Assembly: GCF_900215245.1 (NCBI RefSeq)
Contig: NZ_LT907842.1
Location: 3,720,001-3,784,000, forward strand
Direction: 5' to 3'
DNA: 64,000 nt
DNA from: Pseudomonas fluorescens
GTDB lineage: Bacteria > Pseudomonadota > Gammaproteobacteria > Pseudomonadales > Pseudomonadaceae
In this document: one piece after another, positions 43,419-58,713 of the stretch
Layout of the letters: each line of letters opens with the position of its first letter
Position numbering within the stretch: the stretch's first letter is position 1
Position numbers and translations under genes: made by a program
The notes under the pieces: generated by a model
Seen by the model: only the letters and a program-made list of their open reading frames with translations
Told to the model about the DNA's origin: nothing
The model's database searches: none

Positions 43419-43506
43419 GTGGGAGCGGGCTTGCTCGCGAATGCGCTGTATCAGTCGACCTATTCAGTGACTGACACACCGCCTTCGCGAGCAAGCCCGC
43501 TCCCAC
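43419..43506. repeat. REPIN (paired REP palindromes)
   Basis: Ends GTGGGAGCGGGCTTGCTCGC and GCGAGCAAGCCCGCTCCCAC are exact complements. Same class as 6360 and 12765. It fills the accA-tilS gap and interrupts the otherwise close gene row. Confidence 0.94.
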
Positions 43507-43560
43507 ATTTGCTGTGTGTATGCTTGGCTGCCGTATTCCAGTTCTGCGCCGGTATTTTTG

Positions 43561-44880
43561 ATGAGCCCTACCTTACCCGCCAAACTCCTGCAAAACCTTG
43601 CGCCCTGGCGCAACGCCCCGGCCTGGCATATCGCATTCTCCGGTGGGCTTGATTCAACCGTCCTGCTGCACCTCCTCGCCTCCCTGGCAAACACCGAAAC
43701 CCTGCCGCCTCTCAGCGCCATCCATATCCACCATGGCCTGCAAGCTGCCGCCGATGCCTGGCCAAGTCATTGCCAAGCCGTATGTGACGAGCTGGGCGTG
43801 CCCTTGCGGGTGGCGCATGTGCACGTTCAGTCGGGTGCCAGCCTTGAGCGGGCGGCGCGTGATGCGCGCTACCGGGCGTTTGCCGAGGTGACCGGGGCAG
43901 GGCAGGTGATGCTCACCGGCCAGCATCGTGATGACCAAGCCGAAACCCTGCTGTTTCGCCTGTTGCGCGGGGCGGGCGTGCGCGGGTTGGCGGCAATGCC
44001 CGTGCATCGCCCGTTGGCGGATGGACACTTGGTGCGACCATTGCTGGATGCCTCGCGTGCTGAGTTGGAGGCCTACGCCCAGCAACACCAGTTGACGTGG
44101 ATCCAAGACCCTTCCAACGCCGATTCGCGGTTTTCCCGCAATTACCTGCGCCATCGTGTCGTCCCGGTGCTGGCGGAGCGTTGGCCTCAAGCTGTCGCAA
44201 GCCTGGCCCGCACTGCCGAACACCTCAGCGAAGCCCAGGGTCTGTTGGACGAATTGGCATTGATGGACCTGCGAGCCGCCGACCAACCCTCGGCATTTCC
44301 CTGGTTGTGCTTGCCGTCGTTGGCCCTTGCGCCGTTACGCGAGCTTTCCGATGCCCGTCAGAGCAATGCCCTGCGCCATTGGCTCAACCCTCTTACTCGG
44401 TTACCCGACAGCGACCACTGGGCCAGTTGGTATTCCCTGCGCGACGCCAAGGCCGACGCGCAACCACAGTGGGGCCTGGCCGACGGCCAGTTGCACCGTT
44501 GTGGCGAGCGCATTTGGTGGCTGCCTTCCACTTGGTCGGAATTTTCCGACGCGTCAGTGAGCTGGTCGCAGCCGCAAAACCCTCTAGAGTTACCCGGCAA
44601 TGGCCAGCTGAGATTTGTCGGCAAGGCCCCTGCAGGGCCATTGGTGATCCGTTACCGCCAGGGCGGCGAAATCATTGACGTGCCGGGCCGAGGCCGGCGT
44701 GACCTGAAGCGTTTGCTTAACGAATGTGGGCTGCCGGGCTTCATGCGTGGCAGATTGCCGCTGCTCTATCAGGGTGAACAATTGCTGGCTGTCCCCAGCC
44801 TTGCGGGGTTAGGGGTGACATCGCCGGGCGACTGGCAATTACATTGGATGCCACAGACGTGCGATCAAGGTTTGAGCTGA
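43561..44880 (+). CDS. tilS: tRNA(Ile)-lysidine synthase TilS
   Basis: 439 residues. TilS changes C34 of the CAU-anticodon tRNA-Ile to lysidine so that it reads AUA. The PP-loop is SGGLDS at residues 27-32; ASLERAARDARYRAF and MLTGQHRDDQAET follow as in the family. C-terminal tRNA-binding domains lie after about residue 220, ending with RRDLKRLLNECGLPGFMRGR. ATG at 43561 is chosen because the PP-loop then starts at its usual distance. Confidence 0.97.
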   Translation: MSPTLPAKLLQNLAPWRNAPAWHIAFSGGLDSTVLLHLLASLANTETLPPLSAIHIHHGLQAAADAWPSHCQAVCDELGVPLRVAHVHVQSGASLERAARDARYRAFAEVTGAGQVMLTGQHRDDQAETLLFRLLRGAGVRGLAAMPVHRPLADGHLVRPLLDASRAELEAYAQQHQLTWIQDPSNADSRFSRNYLRHRVVPVLAERWPQAVASLARTAEHLSEAQGLLDELALMDLRAADQPSAFPWLCLPSLALAPLRELSDARQSNALRHWLNPLTRLPDSDHWASWYSLRDAKADAQPQWGLADGQLHRCGERIWWLPSTWSEFSDASVSWSQPQNPLELPGNGQLRFVGKAPAGPLVIRYRQGGEIIDVPGRGRRDLKRLLNECGLPGFMRGRLPLLYQGEQLLAVPSLAGLGVTSPGDWQLHWMPQTCDQGLS

Positions 44881-44900
44881 TAGAGCCTTTCCGGTAGACT
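44872..44900 (+). promoter_or_regulatory. Probable pyrG promoter
   Basis: TTGAGC (44872-44877) and TAGACT (44895-44900) with a 17-base spacer, overlapping the tilS stop. This predicts a pyrG leader of about 245 bases. Confidence 0.5.
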
Positions 44901-45132
44901 ACGCTCCCTTCTTGATACAACTTCTGTGGATTCGACTGAATTGCAGGAGTTGCCGATTACCAAGCAGTCTTTGCTGGGCGATTCCAAAAAATGTGTAGCG
45001 ATCAACGTACCGGTGTTTCATTGCTGGTCTGTCACAACGCGGCGGTTTTTTTGAAAGGTGCACTGTGATTAATGCAGGTGATCGGGGGCTTCGGCCTTCC
45101 TTCGCTTTCCCCGGCGGCTCGGACCGCTTTAA

Positions 45133-47636
<2,504 letters not shown>

Positions 47637-47691
47637 GCGGCATTTCTCCGGTAGACTTTCCCTCGCTTTACGCTCAGGCCTGCGGGCCTGA

Positions 47692-49083
<1,392 letters not shown>

Positions 49084-49164
49084 GTGTTAAATGGTAAAAA
49101 GTCGACGGGTTGCGTCGGAAATAACACGACAGTGTGAATTTCGACGCTAATCTGAGGGCTATCA

Positions 49165-49196
49165 AGCACAAGCCTGGTTCATCCAGGCTTCGTGCT
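49165..49196 (+). terminator. Hairpin between eno and ftsB
   Basis: AGCACAAGCCTGG (49165-49177) pairs with the complementary bases 49183-49196 with one bulged C; loop TTCAT. No T-run follows directly, so function as a terminator is unsure. A TCTTTTTTT run appears about 30 bases later. Confidence 0.4.
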
Positions 49197-49254
49197 ATCA
49201 GTTGCTTCAAAAGTTTTGCATGGCTGTCTTTTTTTACTGGATACCCGGATTTCG

Positions 49255-49533
49255 ATGCGCAGTCCCAATTGGTTGTTCCTCGTCTTGCTCTTATTGCTGG
49301 CTGGCCTGCAGTACCGCCTATGGGTCGGTAATGGCAGCTTTGCGCAGGTGAAAGAGCTGACTCAGCAAATTGCCGACCAGCACGCCGAAAACGAAATCCT
49401 GCTGGAGCGCAATCGCGTCCTCGATGCCGAAGTGCTTGAGCTGAAAAAAGGGATGGAGACCGTTGAAGAACGGGCTCGTCATGAGTTGGGCATGGTCAAG
49501 GAGGGCGAAACCCTCTACCAGTTGGCCCAATGA
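49255..49533 (+). CDS. ftsB: Cell division protein FtsB
   Basis: 92 residues, bitopic inner-membrane protein of the FtsQLB divisome complex. One membrane helix (WLFLVLLLLLAGLQYRLWV) is followed by a coiled coil (KELTQQIADQHAENEILLER) and the ELKKGMETVEERARHELGM motif. ATG at 49255 is preferred to the upstream frame of 21 extra residues. Its stop overlaps the ispD start by 4 bases. Confidence 0.95.
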   Translation: MRSPNWLFLVLLLLLAGLQYRLWVGNGSFAQVKELTQQIADQHAENEILLERNRVLDAEVLELKKGMETVEERARHELGMVKEGETLYQLAQ

Positions 49534-50237
49534 ACCCGTCGTTACCGGCCTTCTGGGCCGTGATTCCTGCCGCGGGCGTTGGTGCCCGTATGGCCGCGGA
49601 CCGTCCCAAGCAGTACTTGCAACTGGGCGGGCGCACTATTCTCGAACACAGCCTCGGCTGTTTTCTCGATCATCCTGGCCTCAAGGGGCTGGTGGTCAGT
49701 CTTGCTGTAGATGACCCCTATTGGCCAAGCCTGTCGTGTGCCAGCGACCCTCGCATTGTGCGTGCGGACGGCGGCGACGAGCGCTCGGGTTCAGTACTCA
49801 ATGCGTTGCTGCAACTCAATGCGCTTGGCGCCAGCGATGACGACTGGGTGCTGGTGCACGACGCCGCGCGCCCTAACCTGAGCCGTGATGACCTCGACAC
49901 GTTGTTGGCGGAACTCGCCGATGATCCGGTCGGCGGCTTGCTCGCCGTGCCGGCGCGCGACACCCTCAAGCGTATCGACAAGCACGGCCGTGTGGTGGAA
50001 ACCGTCGATCGCAGCCTGATCTGGCAGGCGTATACGCCGCAGATGTTCCGCCTGGGTGCCTTGCATCGCGCCCTGGCCGACAGCCTGGTGGCAGACGCAG
50101 TGATCACCGACGAAGCCTCGGCCATGGAATGGTCGGGCCAGGCGCCGCGCCTGATCGAAGGGCGCGCGGACAATATCAAGGTCACCCGCCCGGAAGATCT
50201 GGAATGGCTCCGGCTGCGGTGGGCAAACCGCAGATAG
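49530..50237 (+). CDS. ispD: 2-C-methyl-D-erythritol 4-phosphate cytidylyltransferase
   Basis: 235 residues. IspD joins MEP to CTP in the MEP pathway. The nucleotide loop AVIPAAGVGARMAADRPKQY is at the N-terminus, with VLVHDAARPNLSRDDLD and QAYTPQMFR further on. Overlaps ftsB by 4 bases. In many bacteria ispF follows directly; here the divergent formaldehyde genes stand between. Confidence 0.97.
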   Translation: MNPSLPAFWAVIPAAGVGARMAADRPKQYLQLGGRTILEHSLGCFLDHPGLKGLVVSLAVDDPYWPSLSCASDPRIVRADGGDERSGSVLNALLQLNALGASDDDWVLVHDAARPNLSRDDLDTLLAELADDPVGGLLAVPARDTLKRIDKHGRVVETVDRSLIWQAYTPQMFRLGALHRALADSLVADAVITDEASAMEWSGQAPRLIEGRADNIKVTRPEDLEWLRLRWANRR

Positions 50238-50257
50238 TCAGTGACACCGTGTCGACT

Positions 50258-50328
50258 TCATCGCAGGCAAGCCAGCTCCCACAGTTGAAATGCAATTCTC
50301 TGTGGGAGTCGGGCTTGCCCGCGATGAG
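50258..50328. repeat. REP-type palindrome pair, second sequence class
   Basis: TCATCGCAGGCAAGCCAGCT on the left pairs imperfectly with the complement on the right (TGTGGGAGTCGGGCTTGCCC, then GCGATGA). It lies between the convergent ispD and gfnR stops and may act as their terminator hairpin. Confidence 0.75.
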
Positions 50329-50348
50329 GCCCGAACAGTCGCCCTAAA

Positions 50349-51245
50349 TTACGCGCTGTACTCCGGCCGTTCAGCCAACCCCTCCTTCAAAAAATCCACC
50401 AGCTTCCTGACCTTCGGCGACAAATGCCGTTGCTGCGGATACAGCGCCCACACCGCCGTATTCGGTGGCTGATGCGCCTCCAGCAGCGACACCAGCGCGC
50501 CACTGTGCAAATGCTCCAGCACGTAATAATCCGGCAGTTGGCACAACCCCACCCCTTGCAGCGCTGCATCCAATACCGCTTGCCCACTGTTGCAACGCCA
50601 GTTTCCCTGCACCCGTTGGGAAAATTCCCGCCCATCCTGCGCCAGTTGCCAAATGTCCGAGCTGCCGATCAGGCAGTTATGCCGACTTAATTCCGACAAA
50701 CTATGTGGCCGACCGTACCGAGCCAAGTAGGACGGCGACGCGCACAGGTACATGCGTCGAGGGGCCAGGCGACTGGCAACCATGCGCGAGTCTTGCAGGC
50801 GGCCCAGCCGGATCGCCAGGTCCAGGCCTTCATGCACCAGGTCCAACTGGCGATTGCTCAGCTCGATGTCCACGCGCAATTGCGGATACAGCCCCATGAA
50901 TCGCGTGACCAGCGGCACGATAAAGCGCTCGCCGTACGCCACCGCACAGGTCATGCGCAACATGCCCTTGGGTTCGCTGGTGAGGTCGCCCACCGCGCGT
51001 AAGGCTTCTTCACGACCATCTTGTAAGCGCTGGCAATGTTGCAGGAAGGTCTGGCCGGCTTCGGTCAGCGTTACCTTGCGCGTACTTCGATACAGCAAGC
51101 GGGTTTGCAACCGCTCTTCCAAGCGCGCTACCTGCCGGCTGATATGCGATGAAGACACGCCCAGCCGTTCGGCCGCCGCGGTGAATTGGCTGCATTCAGC
51201 CACGGCGACAAACTCATCGATGCCTTCCCAGCGGTTTTCCAACAT
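50349..51245 (-). CDS. gfnR: LysR-family regulator of formaldehyde detoxification, GfnR-like
   Basis: 298 residues. The N-terminal winged helix-turn-helix covers AVAECSQFTAAAERLGVSSS (about residues 12-31), followed by the LysR effector domain. It is divergent from adhC, the position of the P. aeruginosa regulator GfnR that responds to formaldehyde or its glutathione adduct. The name is by position and general similarity; an effector was not read from sequence. A palindrome in the shared upstream region is a candidate binding site. Confidence 0.8.
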   Translation of the reverse strand: MLENRWEGIDEFVAVAECSQFTAAAERLGVSSSHISRQVARLEERLQTRLLYRSTRKVTLTEAGQTFLQHCQRLQDGREEALRAVGDLTSEPKGMLRMTCAVAYGERFIVPLVTRFMGLYPQLRVDIELSNRQLDLVHEGLDLAIRLGRLQDSRMVASRLAPRRMYLCASPSYLARYGRPHSLSELSRHNCLIGSSDIWQLAQDGREFSQRVQGNWRCNSGQAVLDAALQGVGLCQLPDYYVLEHLHSGALVSLLEAHQPPNTAVWALYPQQRHLSPKVRKLVDFLKEGLAERPEYSA

Positions 51246-51287
51246 GTTGATTGTCCCTGTACAGCAATAAAGTTTTGCTTTTGCCCG

Positions 51288-51298
51288 GATTATTAATC
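51288..51298. promoter_or_regulatory. Candidate LysR operator between gfnR and adhC
   Basis: GATTATTAATC is a perfect palindrome around a central T, in the 109 bases between the divergent genes. It overlaps the presumed -35 (TTATTA, 51290-51295) of adhC and lies 15 bases before the -10 TACACT (51313-51318). Confidence 0.4.
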
Positions 51299-51336
51299 AG
51301 TCAGCCATGTTTTACACTCACTGCCTCAGTTTTTAA

Positions 51337-52467
<1,131 letters not shown>

Positions 52468-52475
52468 GGTCGGCC

Positions 52476-53321
52476 ATGAGTCTGGAAAACCTGTCGTGCC
52501 AGAAGAGCTTCGGCGGCTGGCATAAACGCTACAAGCATCATTCCGATGTGCTCGGTTGCGATATGACGTTTGCCGTCTACCTGCCGCCGCAAGCAGAGCA
52601 GGGTGGCACGTTACCGGTGCTGTACTGGCTGTCCGGGTTGACCTGCACCGACGAGAACTTCATGCAGAAGGCCGGCGCCCATCGGATGGCCGCCGAACTG
52701 GGGTTGATCATCGTCGCACCGGACACCAGCCCGCGCGGGCCAGGTGTGCCGGACGATCCGGATAACGCTTGGGATTTCGGCCTGGGGGCGGGTTTCTACC
52801 TGAATGCCACCCAGGAACCTTGGGCCAAGCACTATCGGATGCATGACTACGTGGTGCAGGAATTGCCGGCGTTGGTTGAAGCGCATTTCCCCGCGTCGGA
52901 TAAGCGCGGCATCAGCGGCCATTCCATGGGCGGTCATGGTGCGTTGGTGTGTGCCTTGCGCAACCCAGGTCGTTACCAATCGGTGTCGGCATTTTCGCCG
53001 ATCAACAACCCGATGGACTGCCCGTGGGGCCAGAAAGCCTTTTCCCGTTATTTGGGCGAAGAACGCTCCAAATGGCGTGAATGGGATGCCTGCGTGCTGA
53101 TCAGCGAAGCCTCGGAAAAGCTGCCTCTGTTGGTCGATCAGGGGGATCGCGATGATTTCCTGGCCGTGCAACTCAAGCCTGAAGCGTTGCAGCAGGCGGC
53201 CAAGGCGGCCAACCATCCACTCGAACTGCGCCTGCAGCCGGGTTATGACCACAGCTACTTCTTCATCGCCAGCTTCATCGAAGACCATTTGCGACACCAT
53301 GGTCGTGCTTTGCTCGGTTAA
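52476..53321 (+). CDS. fghA: S-formylglutathione hydrolase
   Basis: 281 residues, alpha/beta hydrolase of the esterase D group. It splits S-formylglutathione into formate and glutathione. The nucleophile is Ser in [13 protein letters not shown], with Asp in [14 protein letters not shown] and His in [13 protein letters not shown]. It completes the pathway started by adhC 8 bases upstream. A terminator lies just after it. Confidence 0.97.
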   Translation: MSLENLSCQKSFGGWHKRYKHHSDVLGCDMTFAVYLPPQAEQGGTLPVLYWLSGLTCTDENFMQKAGAHRMAAELGLIIVAPDTSPRGPGVPDDPDNAWDFGLGAGFYLNATQEPWAKHYRMHDYVVQELPALVEAHFPASDKRGISGHSMGGHGALVCALRNPGRYQSVSAFSPINNPMDCPWGQKAFSRYLGEERSKWREWDACVLISEASEKLPLLVDQGDRDDFLAVQLKPEALQQAAKAANHPLELRLQPGYDHSYFFIASFIEDHLRHHGRALLG

Positions 53322-53338
53322 TGTGAGGCAAAAGTAGG

Positions 53339-53344
53339 TAGAAT
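53339..53344 (+). promoter_or_regulatory. Possible -10 element for ispF
   Basis: TAGAAT lies 32 bases before the ispF start and just before the terminator stem. No good -35 at 16-18 bases; TTAATG is 15 bases upstream. Confidence 0.35.
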
Positions 53345-53345
53345 C

Positions 53346-53375
53346 ACGCCCTGAATTAAATCGGGGCGTTTTTTT
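53346..53375 (+). terminator. Intrinsic terminator ending on the ispF start codon
   Basis: Stem of 9 pairs (53346-53354 with 53361-53369, one G-U) and a run of seven T (53369-53375) that ends directly before the ispF ATG at 53376. Form and place match termination of adhC-fghA transcripts. Confidence 0.8.
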
Positions 53376-53849
53376 ATGCGTATTGGCCACGGCTACGATG
53401 TGCACCGTTTCGCTGAAGGCGATTTCATCACCCTGGGCGGCGTGCGCATTGCACACCACCATGGGTTGCTGGCTCATTCCGACGGCGACGTAGTGCTGCA
53501 TGCCTTGAGCGATGCTTTGCTCGGCGCGGCCGCGTTGGGGGATATCGGCAAGCACTTTCCGGACACCGACCCTTCTTTCAAGGGCGCGGACAGCCGTGTG
53601 TTGCTGCGCCATGTGGTTGGCCTGATCCACGCCAAGGGCTGGAAAGTCGGCAACGTCGATAACACCATCGTGGCCCAGGCGCCGAAAATGGCCCCGCACA
53701 TCGAATCGATGCGCGCGCTGATTGCCATGGACCTGCAAATTGAATTGGATCAAGTGAACGTGAAAGCCACCACCACCGAAAAGCTCGGGTTTACCGGTCG
53801 TGAAGAGGGCATTGCGGTGCACTCCGTCGCCTTGTTGCTGCGCGCATGA
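53376..53849 (+). CDS. ispF: 2-C-methyl-D-erythritol 2,4-cyclodiphosphate synthase
   Basis: 157 residues. IspF makes the cyclic diphosphate of the MEP pathway. The metal site is GHGYDVHRF at the N-terminus, and [20 protein letters not shown] and [12 protein letters not shown] follow as usual. No Shine-Dalgarno sequence stands before this ATG: the T7 run of a terminator abuts it, with a GGGGCG stretch 8-13 bases upstream as the only G-rich piece. The ATG is kept because the family N-terminus begins here. Overlaps truD by 4 bases. Confidence 0.97.
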   Translation: MRIGHGYDVHRFAEGDFITLGGVRIAHHHGLLAHSDGDVVLHALSDALLGAAALGDIGKHFPDTDPSFKGADSRVLLRHVVGLIHAKGWKVGNVDNTIVAQAPKMAPHIESMRALIAMDLQIELDQVNVKATTTEKLGFTGREEGIAVHSVALLLRA

Positions 53850-54891
53850 ACGACCTGGAACTGTTGGGCCCGCGGGCCTACGGCGAGGCGCTGGGCAGCG
53901 CAGTCCTGAAGGCTACGGCGGAAGATTTCCAGGTCGACGAAGTGCTCGATATCCCGCTGACCGGCGACGGTGAGCACCTGTGGCTGTGGGTCGAAAAGCG
54001 TGGCCTGAATACCGAAGAAGCTGCACGGCGAATCGCCAAGGCTGCTGGCGTGCCCTTGCGCACCGTCAGCTATGCCGGCCTCAAGGATCGCCAGGCGTTG
54101 ACCCGCCAGTGGTTCAGCGTGCAACTGCCAGGCAAGGCCGACCCGGACATGAGCGGTGCGGAAAACGACACCCTCAAGATCCTTAAAATCGCCCGCCACA
54201 AACGCAAGCTGCAACGCGGTGCGCATTCGGCCAACGGCTTTACCCTGCGCCTCACCCAACTGGCCGGCGACACCGCCGCGATCGACGCGCGTTTGCAACT
54301 GATTGCCCAGCATGGCATTCCTAATTATTTCGGTACCCAGCGGTTTGGCCACAACGGTGGCAACGTGGTGGACGCGCGTGCGTGGGCGGCGCGCAAGGCG
54401 TTGCCTGAGCAGCGCAATGTGCGTTCGCGGTTGCTGTCCACCGCGCGTAGCTTTCTGTTTAACAAAGTGTTGGCAGCACGTGTCGCTGACGGCTCCTGGC
54501 AGCGTGCCCAGGTCGGCGATTTGCTCGCGTTTACCGACAGCCGCAGTTTTTTTCCGGCGGGGGAGGCTGAATGCAGCGACCCGCGCCTGGCAATTCTGGA
54601 CCTGCACCCGACCGGGCCGCAGTGGGGCGAGGGTGATTCGCCGGCGAGCGGTGCAACCCATGCGCTGGAACAGGCGGTTGCCGCCAGTGAAGCCGACCTG
54701 CGCGATTGGCTGGTGAATGCCGGCATGAGCCAGGAACGTCGCATTCTTCGACTGCCCATTGGCGGGTTGACGTGGCATTATCCCGGTCCTGACATTCTGC
54801 AATTGGAATTCGTCCTGCCGGCCGGATGCTTCGCCACTGTGTTGGTGCGCGAGCTTGTTGATCTGGTGCCGGTGGGGCCGACGGACAACCC

Positions 54892-54904
<13 letters not shown>
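53846..54904 (+). CDS. truD: tRNA pseudouridine(13) synthase TruD
   Basis: 352 residues. TruD makes pseudouridine 13 in tRNA-Glu. The catalytic Asp is residue 81 in [29 protein letters not shown] is the second family motif, followed by the insertion domain. Overlaps ispF by 4 bases and surE by 13 bases, the order ispF-truD-surE-pcm-nlpD-rpoS seen in other gamma-proteobacteria. Confidence 0.97.
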
Positions 54905-56318
<1,414 letters not shown>

Positions 56319-56528
56319 TCATTTATTCGCAAACAGTGAATTCTGTGGGTGGGGATGTGTCTTACAGCCGGGCTTATAGAGTCAACGTGATTGGAAGCCG
56401 TGATTAAACATCATGAATTTTTCGTTTCAGTCGTGTGCCGGTAAAAACGCCAATGCCCAGTTATACTTGCGTCATATTTCAAGCCTGATACAGGCGTTCA
56501 TGTTCAGCCACCACAAAGGGAGCGGCGG

Positions 56529-57365
56529 GTGAGTCTCACAGGTCTTGCGCAGCGTATGAGTAAAACAAGCTTTCAGCGACTGGTGCTTGGCCTTGTCTTG
56601 AGTTCCTTGTTGGTGGGTTGCTCAAGCTCCCCATCCAGCGGTGCGCGGGTTGTCGACCGAAACAGCGCCGCGCCGCAAAAGCCGACGGTCACCACCGGGC
56701 AATATGTAGTGCGAAAGGGGGACACGATGTTCTCGATCGCCTTCCGTTATGGGTGGGATTACAAGGCACTCGCAGCGCGTAACAATATTCCTGTGCCCTA
56801 TACGATCCATCCCGGGCAAACCATCCGCTTCGATGGCCGCACGGGCTCAACCCCTACGGCAGTTGTGACAAATTCCGGATCTTCGCCGTCGTCCTCGAGC
56901 AGAAGGACCGTCATCACCCGACCTGCAGGCACCGCCACGTCTACGGTTGCGAGCAAGCCGGCACCCGCGCCGTTGCCGCCTGCCGGGCCGGCTCCGACCG
57001 GCTGGGGATGGCCTTCAAACGGTGTATTGATTGGAAAATTCTCTTCAAACGGTAGTTTGAATAAAGGCATTGATATCGCCGGGGATTTGGGACAGCCTGT
57101 TTTAGCTGCGTCTGATGGGACAGTGGTTTACGCCGGGAGTGGTTTACGGGGCTACGGCGAGCTGGTCATCATCAAACACAGCGATACCTACGTCAGTGCT
57201 TACGGCCACAACCGTAGGCTGTTGGTTCGGGAGGGGCAGCAGGTCAAAGTCGGACAGACAATTGCCGAAATGGGGTCAACTGGTACAGACCGGGTGAAAC
57301 TGCACTTTGAGATTCGCCGCCAAGGGAAACCTGTAGATCCGCTGCAATTCCTACCCCGTCGTTGA
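56529..57365 (+). CDS. nlpD: NlpD-type LysM/degenerate LytM lipoprotein
   Basis: 278 residues from a GTG at 56529; a second possible start is the ATG at 56556. The lipoprotein signal ends in LLVGC (Cys about residue 31). A LysM domain (YVVRKGDTMFSIAFRYGWD) binds peptidoglycan, a Ser/Pro/Thr linker follows, and the C-terminus is a LytM (M23) domain. That domain is degenerate: His is replaced in NKGIDIAG and the HxH pair is KLHFEIR, so it lacks its zinc ligands. NlpD of this kind activates the amidase AmiC instead of cutting itself. It lies before rpoS, and the main rpoS promoter is often within nlpD in related bacteria. Confidence 0.95.
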   Translation: MSLTGLAQRMSKTSFQRLVLGLVLSSLLVGCSSSPSSGARVVDRNSAAPQKPTVTTGQYVVRKGDTMFSIAFRYGWDYKALAARNNIPVPYTIHPGQTIRFDGRTGSTPTAVVTNSGSSPSSSSRRTVITRPAGTATSTVASKPAPAPLPPAGPAPTGWGWPSNGVLIGKFSSNGSLNKGIDIAGDLGQPVLAASDGTVVYAGSGLRGYGELVIIKHSDTYVSAYGHNRRLLVREGQQVKVGQTIAEMGSTGTDRVKLHFEIRRQGKPVDPLQFLPRR

Positions 57366-57375
57366 TGTGTTGCAC

Positions 57376-57406
57376 AGCCTGTTCCCTCACGTAGAAGGAA
57401 CAGGCT
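57376..57406 (+). promoter_or_regulatory. Hairpin in the nlpD-rpoS spacer
   Basis: AGCCTGTTCC (57376-57385) pairs with GGAACAGGCT (57397-57406), 11-base loop, in the rpoS leader. A terminator role is unlikely without a T-run; it may affect the leader structure of rpoS mRNA. Confidence 0.4.
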
Positions 57407-57471
57407 CCAGCGTTGCCAAGGATATAGGCGTCGCTTGAGCTTGAGGTCGAACTCACCAAAGGACTATAACA

Positions 57472-58479
57472 ATGGCTCTCAGTAAAGAAGCGCCGGAGTT
57501 TGACATCGACGATGAGGATCTCGCTATTGAGATACTCACCGATAAGGAATCGATGTCGAATGATGAAGGGTCTGCTACACCTTCAGTTCGCACCAAATCC
57601 AAGAACTCCACCGCGTTAAAGCAACACAAGTACATTGACTACACGCGGGCGCTCGACGCAACGCAGCTGTACCTCAATGAGATCGGCTTTTCCCCTCTGC
57701 TGACGCCCGAAGAAGAAGTCCATTTTGCGCGCTTGTCGCAAAAGGGCGATCCGGCCGGGCGTAAGCGCATGATTGAAAGTAACCTGCGGCTGGTGGTTAA
57801 AATCGCCCGGCGTTATGTCAATCGTGGTCTGTCCCTGTTGGACCTGATCGAAGAGGGCAACCTGGGCTTGATCCGGGCGGTGGAGAAGTTCGACCCTGAG
57901 CGGGGCTTCCGCTTTTCAACCTATGCCACCTGGTGGATCCGCCAGACCATCGAACGGGCGATCATGAATCAGACCCGCACGATCCGGTTGCCGATCCATG
58001 TGGTCAAAGAGCTCAACGTCTACCTGCGGGCAGCGCGAGAGCTCACACAAAAACTCGATCATGAACCTTCGCCTGAAGAGATCGCCAACCTGCTGGAAAA
58101 ACCGGTAGGGGAGGTCAAGCGCATGCTTGGCTTGAATGAGCGCGTGTCTTCGGTCGATGTCTCGCTGGGTCCGGATTCGGATAAAACCCTGCTGGACACC
58201 CTTACGGATGATCGCCCGACGGATCCTTGCGAGCTGTTGCAGGACGATGATCTTTCCCAAAGCATTGACCAGTGGCTGTCTGAGCTCACGGATAAGCAGC
58301 GTGAAGTGGTGATTCGCCGCTTCGGCCTGCGTGGCCATGAGAGCAGCACCCTGGAGGATGTAGGCCTGGAAATTGGCCTGACCCGTGAGCGGGTGCGGCA
58401 GATCCAGGTAGAGGGCCTCAAGCGCTTGCGTGAGATCCTCGAGAAGAATGGCTTGTCGAGTGAGTCGTTGTTCCAGTAA
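57472..58479 (+). CDS. rpoS: RNA polymerase sigma factor RpoS
   Basis: 335 residues. RpoS directs stationary-phase and general stress transcription. After an acidic N-terminus ([17 protein letters not shown]) come region 1.2 ([19 protein letters not shown]), region 2 ([20 protein letters not shown]) and region 4 with [26 protein letters not shown] stands 10 bases before the ATG. The nested hairpin after the stop may end the transcript. Its regulation in Pseudomonas involves the Gac/Rsm system, but rsmZ is not seen next to it here. Confidence 0.98.
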   Translation: MALSKEAPEFDIDDEDLAIEILTDKESMSNDEGSATPSVRTKSKNSTALKQHKYIDYTRALDATQLYLNEIGFSPLLTPEEEVHFARLSQKGDPAGRKRMIESNLRLVVKIARRYVNRGLSLLDLIEEGNLGLIRAVEKFDPERGFRFSTYATWWIRQTIERAIMNQTRTIRLPIHVVKELNVYLRAARELTQKLDHEPSPEEIANLLEKPVGEVKRMLGLNERVSSVDVSLGPDSDKTLLDTLTDDRPTDPCELLQDDDLSQSIDQWLSELTDKQREVVIRRFGLRGHESSTLEDVGLEIGLTRERVRQIQVEGLKRLREILEKNGLSSESLFQ

Positions 58480-58491
58480 AGACGCTATACG

Positions 58492-58617
58492 AAATGTGGG
58501 AGTAGGCGTGTGTGGACGCTGGCTTGCCTGCGCTAGCATCACCTCGGTTCATCAGTTACACCGAGTCGATGCTAGCGCAGGCAAGCCAGCTTCCACATAC
58601 AGCTCACTCCCACATTT
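58492..58617. repeat. Long nested inverted repeat after rpoS (composite REP)
   Basis: Outer arms of 12 bases (58492-58503 with 58606-58617), middle arms TGTGGA/TCCACA (58511-58516 with 58592-58597), a perfect 23-base inner stem (58518-58540 with 58568-58590) and a small central pair. The core holds the GCTGGCTTGCCTGCG REP class. It could fold into a single long hairpin and may close rpoS transcription. Confidence 0.9.
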
Positions 58618-58663
58618 TTTTGTGCCAGGAATTCTATTGGCGTAGAGTCAAATCCCAGGCATA

Positions 58664-58695
58664 AAAAAACCCCGCTTTTAAGGGCGGGGTTTTTT
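58664..58695. terminator. Bidirectional intrinsic terminator
   Basis: AAAAAACCCCGC (58664-58675) pairs with GCGGGGTTTTTT (58684-58695), 8-base loop. It suits both rpoS on the plus strand and the cold-shock gene on the minus strand, whose stop is 18 bases away. Confidence 0.9.
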
Positions 58696-58713
58696 CGACT
58701 AAGTCAGTACAAG

